Assembly (NCBI GenBank): GCA_003141245.1
Contig: PLLE01000041.1
Span: 115,338-157,336, forward strand
Source: Chloroflexota bacterium
Lineage (GTDB): Bacteria > Chloroflexota > Limnocylindria > Limnocylindrales > CSP1-4
DNA: 41,999 bases
Direction: 5' to 3'
A model generated the notes under the pieces. The model saw nothing but the letters and a program-made list of their open reading frames with translations. It ran no database searches and had not been told where the DNA came from. Of this stretch, positions 30,307-39,625 are shown in pieces (position 1 is the stretch's first letter; every line of letters begins with the position of its first letter). Both the position numbers and the translations under genes were made by a program.

Positions 30307-32804
30307 GAGTCCCGCTGAGCTGGCTGCGCGAATACGTCGACGTCGAGCTATCTCCAGAGCAGCTGGCCGAGCGCCTGACGCTGCTCGGCATGGAAGTCCA
30401 GGCGATCGAGCAGTGGGGCGCCGATTGGCGCTCCGTCGTCGTAGGCGAACTCCTGACCGTCGAGAAGCACCCTCATGCCGACCGACTCCATCTGACCACG
30501 GTCAGCGTCGGCTCGGGTGAACCGCTGCACATCGTATGCGGCGCCAACAACATCGCTCCCGGTCAGCGCGTGCCCGTAGCGCTGCCGGGCGCCGTCCTGC
30601 CCGGCGGGCGCCGCATCGAGCGGACCGAGAAGATGGGCATCGCCTCGGAAGGCATGCTCTGTTCCGGCGACGAGCTTCACATCACCACCGACGCCGATGG
30701 GATTCTGATCCTGCCGCCCGCGACGCCACTGGGCCGCGACCTCAGTGAGCTGTACGGCGACGTGGTCCTCGACGTAGACGTCAAGCCGAATCGCGGCGAC
30801 GCACTGTGCCTGGTGGGCCTGGCTCGCGAGGTCGCGGCCGCCACCGGCGCCACGGTCCGCTGGCCCGAGATCGCCGTCGAAGAAGCGGGCGAACCCGTGA
30901 CGGACCGCCTCAGGGTCGAGATCCGCGAGCCCGAGCTGTGCACGCGCTTCGTCGGCCGCTGGGTCAGCGGGGCGAAGATCGGGCCCTCACCGGACTGGGT
31001 CCAGATGCGCCTGCAGGCCGCCGGCATGCGCCCCATCAACAACGTCGTCGACGCGGCGAACTACGTCATGCTCGAGCTGGGCAAGCCGACGCACACCTTC
31101 AACGGGGCCACGGTCCACGACGGCACGATCATCGTCCGGCGAGCCCTCCCCGGGGAGCGGCTGGAGACCCTCGACCATATCGAGCGCGAGCTCACGCCCG
31201 ACACGCTGATCATCGCCGACCCCGAGGGCCCGATCGGCATCGCGGGGGTCATGGGCGGCTTCGACAGCGAGATCACCGACGCCACGACCGAGATCGCCAT
31301 CGAGTCGGCAGTCTTCGACCCGGTCAGCATCCGCCGAACGGGCCACCGCTACGCGCTCCGCTCTGAGGCGAGCCTTCGCTTCGAGAAGGGCCAGGAAGCT
31401 CGCCTCGCCCGCATAGGCGCGGATCGGGTCGCTCAGCTGACGGTCGCCTGGGCGGGCGGATCGATCGCCCGCGGTCGGATCGATACCGCGCCGACCGAGC
31501 CGGTCTCCGCCAGACTGGCCTTCCGGCCGGCCCGCGTCAGCAAGCTGCTGGGCGCGTCGATCTCCGTCGACGAGCAGCGCGATCTACTTCGCCGGGTCGG
31601 CGTCGAGACCGAGGCGGCTCCGACGGGGACTCGCATCCAGGTCGCCGTAGAGCCCAAGGCGCTCGTCGTCGACGCCGGGTCGGAAGAAGTGCTCGTGGCG
31701 GTGGTGCCGACCTGGCGCCGCGACCTCGCCATCGAGGCGGACGTAGCCGAGGAGATCGCCCGCGTACGCGGTTACGAGACGACGCCGGCGCACCTGCCGG
31801 AGACGCTCATGCCGGCGTATCGGCCGTCGCCGCTGACGGTTCGAGAGATCGTTCGCGGGGCTCTCGCCGGAGCCGGGCTGAGCGAGGTTGTCACCCACGC
31901 CCTGGTCTCGCCGCTCGACGAGGCCAGGCTCCTCTGGCCCGAGGACGCGGACGAACCGGCCCTTCCGGCCCAGCTCGTTGCCCAATCGGGAGTCGAGATC
32001 GCCGTCACCAACCCTCTTTCCGCCCAACATTCCGTGCTGCGCCAGCATCTGGCGGCGAGCCTGCTCGACGTCCTGTCGCTCAACGAGCGCCAGGGCCGGC
32101 CGGACGTCGCGATCTTCGAGATCGGAAAACGCTACGCCGGCGTGGACGGCGGGCCGCGCGAGTGGACGCGCCTGGGGCTCTTGCTCTCGGGCGCTGCCGA
32201 GCCAGCCTCCTGGAACCGAACCGCCCGCCAGTACGATCTGGACGACGCGAAGGGGATCCTGGAGCTCCTGTGCCGGCGCCTGGGGCTTCCAGAGCCGTCG
32301 TACGTGCCCGACACGCGTGGTTTCCCCTTCCACCCGGGCCGAGCGCTCTTAGCCCGGCAGGAAGCCGGGAACGAGGCCGTCGCGGGCCGCCTGGCCGAGC
32401 TGCACCCGGACGCGCTCGCAGAATGGGATCTGCGGGCCCAGCGCGTGATCGTGGCCGAGATCGCCATCGCCGGCCTCGACGTGGCCACGCCTCGGCGGAT
32501 TCACGTCGAGCCGATTCCGCGCTTCCCGGAAGTGGAGCGGGACCTGGCGGTGATCGTCGCCGAGGCGCGCACGGCGGCCGAGGTGGAGGCTTGCATCCGA
32601 AGCCACGGTGGCAATCTACTGCGTCGCGTCCGCCTCTTCGACCTGTATCGTGGGGCGCCGCTGGCCGCCACGGAGAAGAGCCTGGCCTACCGGCTCGTCT
32701 TCGGGGCGAAGGACCGGACCCTCACCGAGGCGGATCTCGATGCCGTGACTGCCGAGGTCACGCGGGGCCTGAAACAAGAGCTGGGCGCTCACCTGCGCAG
32801 CTAG
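30303..32804 (+). CDS. pheT: Phenylalanyl-tRNA synthetase beta subunit
   Basis: The large subunit for tRNA binding and editing, 833 residues from the ATG overlapping pheS. It starts MRVPLSWLREYVD. An EMAP-like tRNA-binding domain covers about 40-150 and the B3/B4 editing domain about 210-385. The B5 domain follows, then the catalytic-like core (about 490-690). The C-terminal FDX-ACB anticodon domain (about 738-833) starts PRFPEVERDLAV. Length and domain order are normal. Confidence 0.96.
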   Translation: MRVPLSWLREYVDVELSPEQLAERLTLLGMEVQAIEQWGADWRSVVVGELLTVEKHPHADRLHLTTVSVGSGEPLHIVCGANNIAPGQRVPVALPGAVLPGGRRIERTEKMGIASEGMLCSGDELHITTDADGILILPPATPLGRDLSELYGDVVLDVDVKPNRGDALCLVGLAREVAAATGATVRWPEIAVEEAGEPVTDRLRVEIREPELCTRFVGRWVSGAKIGPSPDWVQMRLQAAGMRPINNVVDAANYVMLELGKPTHTFNGATVHDGTIIVRRALPGERLETLDHIERELTPDTLIIADPEGPIGIAGVMGGFDSEITDATTEIAIESAVFDPVSIRRTGHRYALRSEASLRFEKGQEARLARIGADRVAQLTVAWAGGSIARGRIDTAPTEPVSARLAFRPARVSKLLGASISVDEQRDLLRRVGVETEAAPTGTRIQVAVEPKALVVDAGSEEVLVAVVPTWRRDLAIEADVAEEIARVRGYETTPAHLPETLMPAYRPSPLTVREIVRGALAGAGLSEVVTHALVSPLDEARLLWPEDADEPALPAQLVAQSGVEIAVTNPLSAQHSVLRQHLAASLLDVLSLNERQGRPDVAIFEIGKRYAGVDGGPREWTRLGLLLSGAAEPASWNRTARQYDLDDAKGILELLCRRLGLPEPSYVPDTRGFPFHPGRALLARQEAGNEAVAGRLAELHPDALAEWDLRAQRVIVAEIAIAGLDVATPRRIHVEPIPRFPEVERDLAVIVAEARTAAEVEACIRSHGGNLLRRVRLFDLYRGAPLAATEKSLAYRLVFGAKDRTLTEADLDAVTAEVTRGLKQELGAHLRS

Positions 32805-32869
32805 GTGCGCCCGCGGCCGAGGTTCACACCGCGCGCCGGCAAGTGTGCCTCGTGGATGAGCCGATGCGA

Positions 32870-32899
32870 TTGATCGTCCGAGGCGGACGCTGCTAACCT
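32870..32899 (+). promoter_or_regulatory. Promoter of cvpA
   Basis: TTGATC (32870-32875) and TAACCT (32894-32899) are 18 bases apart, with TGC before the -10. The leader to the ATG is about 48 bases. Confidence 0.6.
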
Positions 32900-32953
32900 A
32901 GCCGCGTTCGTGCGTGACATGGCCCGTCTCCGCACCACGATGCGAGGGAACCA

Positions 32954-33529
32954 ATGGACATAGTCGCAGCAGTCCGTTCGGCGCCGGTCGTGGATCTGGC
33001 GATCCTGGCGGGCCTGTTTGGCTGGTTCATTCTCGGCGTGATGCAGGGCTCCATCCGCCGAATCCTGGGAATCATTGCGATCGTGTTCGCGTTCCTGCTG
33101 GCGGCCAACCTGCGCGGGATCGTCGGGGACTACCTGGCCGACCACTGGCACCAATTCTCGGCCGGCTACAACCACCTGCTCGCTTTCGTGATCCTGTTCT
33201 GCGCCATGGCGGTCGCCTTCTCGGTACTGATCCAGGGCTTCTACAAGAGAACGGATATCTACGCCGCCAAGCCCATCGTGGACGACATCATCGGAGGGCT
33301 GCTGGGTCTGCTCCAGGGCTTCATCCTGCTGATGATCGCGGTCATCATCCTCGGCTCATACGCCCTGCCGGACTCGTTCCTCGGGGAGGTCGACCAGCTG
33401 CGGTGGGCTCATGATTTGCTGATCAACCAGTCCCACATAGGCGGCGCGATCCTCGACGCGTTCGTGCCGCCTATCGTGCACATCCTGTCGGGCCTGCTGC
33501 CGAGCGACCTGGTGGCGATCTTCCCCTGA
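32954..33529 (+). CDS. cvpA: CvpA family membrane protein
   Basis: A 191-residue protein with four or five helices. VVDLAILAGLFGWFILGVMQG near residue 12 is the family's opening, followed by IRRILGII and, near residue 110, GGLLGLLQGF. CvpA was named for colicin V production and is linked to envelope homeostasis and purine-limited growth in enterobacteria; its molecular action is unclear. GAGGGA lies a few bases upstream. Its stop probably overlaps a CTG start of the glycosylase gene. Confidence 0.85.
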   Translation: MDIVAAVRSAPVVDLAILAGLFGWFILGVMQGSIRRILGIIAIVFAFLLAANLRGIVGDYLADHWHQFSAGYNHLLAFVILFCAMAVAFSVLIQGFYKRTDIYAAKPIVDDIIGGLLGLLQGFILLMIAVIILGSYALPDSFLGEVDQLRWAHDLLINQSHIGGAILDAFVPPIVHILSGLLPSDLVAIFP

Positions 33530-34233
33530 ACGAGACGCATTCCGTCGCCGCTGGCGCGGCGTATTCGCGCGAGCTGCTGGCCGGCGACAGCCAGGACGTG
33601 GCCCGCGCTTTGATCGGCGGCCGATTGGTCCGAAAGGACCTCTCTGGCGTAAGAGTTGGCAGGATCGTCGAAGTCGAGGCCTACATCGGCGCCGATGACC
33701 TGGCGTCCCACGCTCGATTCGGCCGCACGAAACGAAACGCCGTCATGTTCGGTCCGCCCGGCTACGCCTACCTGTACCTTGTCTACGGTATGTACGACTG
33801 CCTGAACGTTGTCACGGAACCCGAGGGTCGGCCTGCGGCCTTGCTCCTCCGCGCCGTCGAGCCGCTCGAGGGAGTGGATCTGATGCGCCGTGCCCGCGAG
33901 GACTGGGTGGCGAACCGCCGCCCTCGCCAGGGCCCGGATCGCGTGGCCCGCGCCCGCCAGAGAGTGGCCGCTTCGCCGGCGGTGGAGCTCGCCTCCGGCC
34001 CGGGCCTCGTATGCGCCGCCTTCTCGATCGGGCGAGCGGACGACGGCGTGGATCTGTGCGACCCCGCGTCGCCTCTACGCCTGGAGCTGCCTCCGGACGG
34101 CGAGCCGCGGCTACCGGTGGCATCGGGGCCGCGCGTCGGAATCGGCTACGCACCCGAGCCGTGGCGCAGCAGGCCGTGGCGGTTCTGGGCATCGGGAAAC
34201 CCGTCGGTATCGGCCGGAGCCAGCCGGCGATGA
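33526..34233 (+). CDS. 3-methyladenine DNA glycosylase (AAG/MPG family), probable CTG start
   Basis: A base-excision enzyme removing alkylated purines. Core motifs are GRIVEVEAYIG with the catalytic Glu, SHARFGRTKRNAVMFGPPGYAYLY, and the end PWRFWASGNPSVS. The first standard start in frame is GTG 33598, but the conserved opening (YSRELLAGDSQDVARALIGG, like the family's FxRDTxxVARDLLG) begins upstream of it. The only reasonable start is CTG at 33526, which overlaps the cvpA stop as CTGA, the same geometry as the ATGA and GTGA junctions around. That gives 235 residues. The stop overlaps mutS2 (ATGA). Confidence 0.85.
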   Translation: MNETHSVAAGAAYSRELLAGDSQDVARALIGGRLVRKDLSGVRVGRIVEVEAYIGADDLASHARFGRTKRNAVMFGPPGYAYLYLVYGMYDCLNVVTEPEGRPAALLLRAVEPLEGVDLMRRAREDWVANRRPRQGPDRVARARQRVAASPAVELASGPGLVCAAFSIGRADDGVDLCDPASPLRLELPPDGEPRLPVASGPRVGIGYAPEPWRSRPWRFWASGNPSVSAGASRR

Positions 34234-36695
34234 CGACGCGCCCATCCGAGCGGCCGGCCGCCCAGCCCGCCGTCTCCGCCGCCTCCGACAGCACCGCGAT
34301 GGATCGGCGCTCGATGGCGTTGCTCGAGTTTCCGCTGGTGCGCGCCAGGCTCGCGGCGGCGACCGGATTCCCGCCCGGGCGGCGCCTGGCCGAGGCCATC
34401 GAGCCGTCCACGGATCGGGTGATCGTCGCCAGGGGCCTCGAAGAGACCACCCAGACGCGCTCCTTCATCGCGGGCCACCCGGGCGCGGGAATCGGGGGCA
34501 GCAAGGATATCGGCCCCTGGATCGAGCGAGCCGCGCGGGGCGGCCGTCTGGACCCGGCGCACTTCCTCGACATCCTCTTCACCCTGGAGGCGGCCTCGCG
34601 TCTGGGAGAGGCGTTGTCGGGGGATCGCCGGCCGATCCTGCGCGACCTGGCTCATGAGATCCACAACCTGCCGAGCCTGCGCAGCGTTCTCGAGCGCAGC
34701 TTCGATCCGACCGGCGAGCTGCTCGACTCGGCCTCGCCGCGGCTGGGTGGCCTGCGCCGCGCCGTGCGCCTGGCCTACGAGCGGCTGCGCAGCCGTCTGG
34801 ACCAGCTCGTCCACTCCGGCGAGCTGTCGGGGGCGCTGCAGGAGCCTCTCGTCACTCTGCGCGGCGGGCGATACGTGATTCCGGTTCGCGCCGACGCCCG
34901 GAGCCGCGTCAAGGGGATCGTCCACGACGCCTCCGGCAGCGGCCAGACGCTCTTCGTGGAGCCGATCGTGGCGGTCGAACTCGGCAACGCCTGGCGCGAG
35001 GCGCAGCTGGCCGAGCTGGCGGAAGTGGAGCGGATCCTCGACGACCTGTCGGTCGTGGTCGCCGGCCAGGCGCCGCAGCTGCGAGAGACGCTCGACGCGC
35101 TCGCTCGGTTCGACTTCTGGGCGGCCAAGGCACGCCTGGCTGAGGAGATGGACGCGACGCCCGCGGAGATCGCGGACCGGCCCGTGATCGTGATGCTCGG
35201 GGCGCGCCACCCGGGGCTCTCCGGTCGGGTCGTTCCGATCGACATAAGGCTGGGCGACGGCTACACGGCGCTGCTGATCACCGGCCCGAACACCGGCGGC
35301 AAGACGGTCGCGCTTCGAACCCTGGGCCTCCTGAGCTTGATGCACCAGTCCGGCCTGCACATCCCCGCCGACGTCGGGACGAAGCTGCCGGTCCTGTCCG
35401 ACGTCTATGCCGACATCGGCGACGAGCAATCGGTCGCGCAATCGCTCTCGACCTTCAGCGGCCACCTCCGGTCGATCGTACGGATAGTCGAGTCGGCCGG
35501 GCCGAACCGGCTGGTTCTGCTGGACGAGCTCGGGGCCGGCACGGATCCGACCGAAGGCTCAGCCCTCGCGCAGGCGTTGCTGGACCACTTCATCAAGGCC
35601 GGCGCCATGGTGGCGGCGACCACGCACTATGCCGAACTCAAGCTGTACGCCCACACCACGCCTCAGGCTCGGAACGCTTCCGTGGAGTTCGACGTCGAGA
35701 CGCTGCGCCCGACGTACCGCCTGTCGATCGGGCTGCCGGGCCAGAGCCAGGCCTTCGACATCGCGGAGCGGCTCGGACTGCCGCCCGCAATCGTGGCCGA
35801 CGCGCGCTCGCGCCTGACCGAGGAACAGCACGCCTTCGAGGAAACGCTCGCCTCGATCAAAGCCACGCAGGTCGAGACGACCGAAGCTCTGGCTCGGGCA
35901 CGGGCGGAGGAGGAGCGGGCAAAGGCCGCTCTGGCGTCGGCTGAGGACGAGCGGCACCGGATGCGGCGCGAGCGCGACGAATCGGTCAAAGTCGCGCGCG
36001 ACGAGGCGGAACGGCTCGTCGACGAGGTTCGCGCCGAGGTGCGCGGAATCCGACACCAGCTCGAGCGCGAGACGGTCACGCAGCGCAGCCTCGACGAGGG
36101 GCTGGAGCGTGCCAGTGCCCAGCTCGAGCGTCTACCGGCGCAGGAGCCCGAACCTGTCCGGACCATGCCGGTAGGTGCCATCGCCTGGCGCACCGGAATG
36201 CGGGCCAGAAGTATCAGCGGCGGCTGGGAGGGCCGCGTGGCCGCCCTCGAGAAGGGTGGCCGGCGGGCCACTCTGGAGGCGGGCGGGATGCGCGTCACCG
36301 TGCCGGTGGAGGACCTGGAGCTGGCCGTCGGCGGCGACCGAGAGGACCAGGCTTCCAGTGTCGGCGGCGGAGTGGGGAAGCGTCGACCGGGTGTGGCTGT
36401 GACGGTGGAGTCCTCAGGATCTGCCTCTCGGCTGCAGCTGGAGCGCGCCCGGACCGTGGCCTCGTCGCTGGATCTCCGCGGCGCCACGGTGCAGGAGGCC
36501 CTGGAGGTTCTGGACCGCTACCTTGACGACGCCTCGCTGGCCGGCCTGGACCAGGCGACGATCATCCACGGGCTCGGAACGGGAGCGCTGCGCGACGCCG
36601 TGCGCGATCATGCCTCCGGGCATCCGCTCGTCAAGTCCTGGCGTGCAGGCGGGCGAGGCGAAGGCGGCGACGGGGCCACCGTGGTGGCCCTCTGA
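34230..36695 (+). CDS. mutS2: MutS2 ATPase/endonuclease
   Basis: An 821-residue MutS paralogue that acts on recombination intermediates and collided ribosomes rather than mismatches. The core domain is followed by Walker A GPNTGGKT (352-359) and Walker B LVLLDELGAGTD (from about 428). Then come THYAELK and a long charged coiled coil (about 530-635). A KOW-like segment lies near 650-700, and the C-terminal Smr nuclease domain begins with LDLRG at 747 and includes HGLGTGAL. The ATG overlaps the glycosylase stop. The mismatch-sensing domain of MutS is absent, as expected. Confidence 0.95.
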   Translation: MTTRPSERPAAQPAVSAASDSTAMDRRSMALLEFPLVRARLAAATGFPPGRRLAEAIEPSTDRVIVARGLEETTQTRSFIAGHPGAGIGGSKDIGPWIERAARGGRLDPAHFLDILFTLEAASRLGEALSGDRRPILRDLAHEIHNLPSLRSVLERSFDPTGELLDSASPRLGGLRRAVRLAYERLRSRLDQLVHSGELSGALQEPLVTLRGGRYVIPVRADARSRVKGIVHDASGSGQTLFVEPIVAVELGNAWREAQLAELAEVERILDDLSVVVAGQAPQLRETLDALARFDFWAAKARLAEEMDATPAEIADRPVIVMLGARHPGLSGRVVPIDIRLGDGYTALLITGPNTGGKTVALRTLGLLSLMHQSGLHIPADVGTKLPVLSDVYADIGDEQSVAQSLSTFSGHLRSIVRIVESAGPNRLVLLDELGAGTDPTEGSALAQALLDHFIKAGAMVAATTHYAELKLYAHTTPQARNASVEFDVETLRPTYRLSIGLPGQSQAFDIAERLGLPPAIVADARSRLTEEQHAFEETLASIKATQVETTEALARARAEEERAKAALASAEDERHRMRRERDESVKVARDEAERLVDEVRAEVRGIRHQLERETVTQRSLDEGLERASAQLERLPAQEPEPVRTMPVGAIAWRTGMRARSISGGWEGRVAALEKGGRRATLEAGGMRVTVPVEDLELAVGGDREDQASSVGGGVGKRRPGVAVTVESSGSASRLQLERARTVASSLDLRGATVQEALEVLDRYLDDASLAGLDQATIIHGLGTGALRDAVRDHASGHPLVKSWRAGGRGEGGDGATVVAL

Positions 36696-36782
36696 GCGAC
36701 GTCCCGGCCGAGGCCCAGGGATGCGAGAATCGGCTCGCTGCGGGCGCGGTGGGTCACGCGCGGCGTCCAGGTGGAGGAGTCG

Positions 36783-37889
36783 GTGAGTAGATCGGCGGAG
36801 GCCTTGGCCGGCGTGCCACGCGTCGTCGACGCGAGTGGCTGGGGGCCGGCGACCTGGGACGACGTGGCGACTCGAAGTCCGCTGGGCGATGCGTTCCAGT
36901 CCTACGAATGGGGCGAGGCCAAACGCGGCCTGGGCTGGACGCCGTTGCGTTACGTCGTCGAGGTGGACGGCCGCACGGTGGCGGCGGTCTTCATCCAGGA
37001 GCGGCCGGTCTTCCGACGCCTGCCCGGTCCATTTCGCCGGCTCCGCGTCCACTACGCCCCGCGGGGCCCGATCCTCCTGGAACCGACGCCGCAGGCGGCT
37101 GTGGCGGCCCTGGATGCGCTACGGCGCATCGCCGGAGAGCGCCACAGCCTGACGCTCACGATCGATCCGACCTGGCGCGAGGACGGCACGCTGGCCGCGA
37201 CGTTACCGGGGTCGGGCTTTCGTCCGGCGGCTCGGGAGGTCCAGGTCTCGCGATCGGCCATGATCGTTCCTCTGCGCGCCGACGAGGAAGAGCAGCACGC
37301 CCTGCTCGACGACAGCACCGCCACGAACATCAACAAGGCCCGACGTGCAGGCGTGACGACCGAACGGATCGACCTGACCGATCCGAGTGTGAGTGAGCCC
37401 GCGCTGGCCGAGTTCTTCGAGATGCACGCCGCCACCGGGCGCCGCGAGGACTTCCTGGTCCGGGAGCGCGACTACGAGCTGGATCAGTGGAGGCGCCTGG
37501 GCGAGGCCGGCCTGGCGAGCCTGTGGTTCGCCAGCGCGGAGGGTCGGCGCCGCAGCGGCCTGCTGCTGCTTCACTGCGGCCGGCACGTGGTGCTCTTCGC
37601 CGCAGGCTCGCCCGACGACGCGGACCTGCGCAAGACCCGCGCCAACCACCTGCTGCACTGGTCGATCCTGCGCTGGGCCGTCACGGCCGGCTTCGAAGGA
37701 TACGATCTGGGCGGAGTGGACACGCACGAGTTCCCTGGGCTGCCAAAGGACGACTCGCACCCGCTATGGAACCTGTACGAGTTCAAGCGGCGCCTCGGGG
37801 CGCGAGGCGAGGTTCGCATCAGGGCGCATGAGTACGCGCCCAACGCTCTTCTGGGCGCCGTGTGGCGACTCACGCGGCGCTTCCGATGA
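36783..37889 (+). CDS. FemX/FemAB-type peptidoglycan bridge aminoacyltransferase
   Basis: A 368-residue protein of the FemXAB family, which transfers amino acids from aminoacyl-tRNA to lipid II stem peptides. The GTG at 36783 was chosen because GGAGG lies five bases before it; a GTG at 36771 would add four residues. Two GNAT-like halves are seen: FQSYEWGEAKRGLGW (about 35-50) and the second from residue 175, containing NINKARRAGV and, near the end, YDLGGVDTHEFPGL with WNLYEFKRRLG. The characteristic coiled-coil arm of staphylococcal FemA is not evident. It overlaps murJ by four bases. Confidence 0.88.
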   Translation: MSRSAEALAGVPRVVDASGWGPATWDDVATRSPLGDAFQSYEWGEAKRGLGWTPLRYVVEVDGRTVAAVFIQERPVFRRLPGPFRRLRVHYAPRGPILLEPTPQAAVAALDALRRIAGERHSLTLTIDPTWREDGTLAATLPGSGFRPAAREVQVSRSAMIVPLRADEEEQHALLDDSTATNINKARRAGVTTERIDLTDPSVSEPALAEFFEMHAATGRREDFLVRERDYELDQWRRLGEAGLASLWFASAEGRRRSGLLLLHCGRHVVLFAAGSPDDADLRKTRANHLLHWSILRWAVTAGFEGYDLGGVDTHEFPGLPKDDSHPLWNLYEFKRRLGARGEVRIRAHEYAPNALLGAVWRLTRRFR

Positions 37890-39625
37890 GCGGCACTGCG
37901 GGCGGCGGCAGGAGACGAGCGCCGTCTCCCAGGACGGAGGCGTGGCAGGCTCGCGCGTCTGGCGGCGACTACGGCGCCGCGCCCGAGGCCGTGGCCGGCG
38001 ACGCGGTCCTGAATGCGGAATCGGCGCCGCCGGCGACACCCAATCTGGCGGCAGCTTCCGCGGCCCGCCTGGGCGGCCGGGCGATCGCGATGGCCGGCCT
38101 CGTCGTGGTGGCCGGAGTTCTCCTCTCTCGGGTTCTCGGCTGGGTCAGGACTACGGTCTTTCTGGCAGAGTACGGCGGCCACAGCGCCAATCTGGACGCC
38201 TTCCTGGCCGCCTTCCGAATCCCGGACACGCTCTTCCAGCTCGTGGCCGCAGGGGCGGTCGGCTCCGCCCTGGTGCCGGTCGTCTCGGCCCTTCTGGCGA
38301 AGGGCGAGGATGTGCGGGCAAGGCGCGTCGTGGCGACGATCGCCAATCTGATGATGCTGGCGCTCATTCCGCTGGCGATCCTGGTGTGGTTCGCGGCGCC
38401 GGCCATCGTGCCCATCATCGCTCCCAGCCCCGAGCCGACGAAGCTTGCCCTCGAGATCGAGCTGACGCGCTGGATGCTGCTGTCGCCGATCCTGCTGGCG
38501 CTCGCGGCGGCGATGACTGCCGGCCTGAACGCGGCCGGCGTCTTCGGCGCGCCCGCCCTTGCCCCCAACGTGTACAACATCGCGATCATCGTCTGCGCGA
38601 TCGTCCTGATGCCCGCGCTGGGGATCTACAGCCTCGCCGTCGGCGTGATCCTGGGCGCCGCGGGCCACGTCGCCACTCAGGCCTTTGCGGTCCGCCGGAA
38701 CGGGCTCTACAGCCTGGTCCTGGACGTGCACGACCCCGCCGTCCGCGAGACGCTGCTGTTGATGGCGCCACGCGCGTTGGGCCTGGGCGCGACCCAGATC
38801 GTGTTTCTGGTGAACACGTACTTCGCCCTGCAGCTGGGCGACGGCCCCAACACGATCTACTTCGGTGCCTTCACGGCTCTCCAGATCCCCGTCGGGCTGA
38901 TAGGGGTGCCGCTTGGGATCGTGCTGCTGCCGCCGTTGTCGCAGGCCATCGCCCGGGGAGACAAGGAGCGGTTCAGCAGGCTCGTCGATCAGTCGCTGCG
39001 GCTGCTGCTCTACATCGTGCTGCCGTTGACGGGCGTGATGCTCGTGCTCGCGAGCCCTTCCATCGCCCTCCTGTATCGACGCGGCGCCTTCACTCTGCAG
39101 GACTCGGCCACGATGACGCCGGTCTTCGCGGTCTTCCTGCTGGGTCTGGTCGCCCACGTCCTGATATCGCTGCTGGCGCCGATCTTCTATGCGGGCAAGG
39201 ACACTCGGACGCCCGTGACTGCGGCTTTGCTGGCGGTGGCTGTGGACGTCGTGGCGGCCGCCATCCTGTTCCCGATCTTCCACCTCGAGGGGCTCGCGCT
39301 CGCGATCGGCCTCGGGGCATGGGCGGAAGTCACGCTGCTGCTCTTCTTCATGCGGCATCGGATCGGCTTCGACCTGCGGCCGCTGGGCCGCACGGTGGCC
39401 TTTGCCGTGCCGGGCGCGACGCTCACCGCCGCGGCCGCTCTGGCCGTGGATCGCGTGATCGGCGGTCTGACGCACGGCTCGGCATCGCCGCCGATCCTGG
39501 TCGCGGACCTCTCGCTCGCCTGCCTGGCGGGAGCGGCCGTGTACGTGGCCTGGGGCCGGGTGCTGCGTCTGCCCGAGCTGGCGGCCGCGATGGATCTAGC
39601 GAAGACGCTGCTGCGCCGCAGCTGA
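37886..39625 (+). CDS. murJ: Lipid II flippase MurJ
   Basis: A MOP-superfamily protein of 579 residues that moves lipid II across the membrane. A disordered Ala/Arg/Gly-rich N terminus of about 60 residues is followed by about 14 helices. Hallmarks are [40 protein letters not shown] and [18 protein letters not shown]. The ATG overlaps the femX-like stop. Its last 30 bases overlap, tail to tail, the end of the penicillin-binding protein gene on the other strand. Confidence 0.93.
   Translation: MSGTAGGGRRRAPSPRTEAWQARASGGDYGAAPEAVAGDAVLNAESAPPATPNLAAASAARLGGRAIAMAGLVVVAGVLLSRVLGWVRTTVFLAEYGGHSANLDAFLAAFRIPDTLFQLVAAGAVGSALVPVVSALLAKGEDVRARRVVATIANLMMLALIPLAILVWFAAPAIVPIIAPSPEPTKLALEIELTRWMLLSPILLALAAAMTAGLNAAGVFGAPALAPNVYNIAIIVCAIVLMPALGIYSLAVGVILGAAGHVATQAFAVRRNGLYSLVLDVHDPAVRETLLLMAPRALGLGATQIVFLVNTYFALQLGDGPNTIYFGAFTALQIPVGLIGVPLGIVLLPPLSQAIARGDKERFSRLVDQSLRLLLYIVLPLTGVMLVLASPSIALLYRRGAFTLQDSATMTPVFAVFLLGLVAHVLISLLAPIFYAGKDTRTPVTAALLAVAVDVVAAAILFPIFHLEGLALAIGLGAWAEVTLLLFFMRHRIGFDLRPLGRTVAFAVPGATLTAAAALAVDRVIGGLTHGSASPPILVADLSLACLAGAAVYVAWGRVLRLPELAAAMDLAKTLLRRS

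Noticed and set aside
37571-39475. 634-codon minus-strand frame opposite murJ and femX
   Set aside because: Composition is Arg/Gln/His-rich and low-complexity; both sense genes are well supported.
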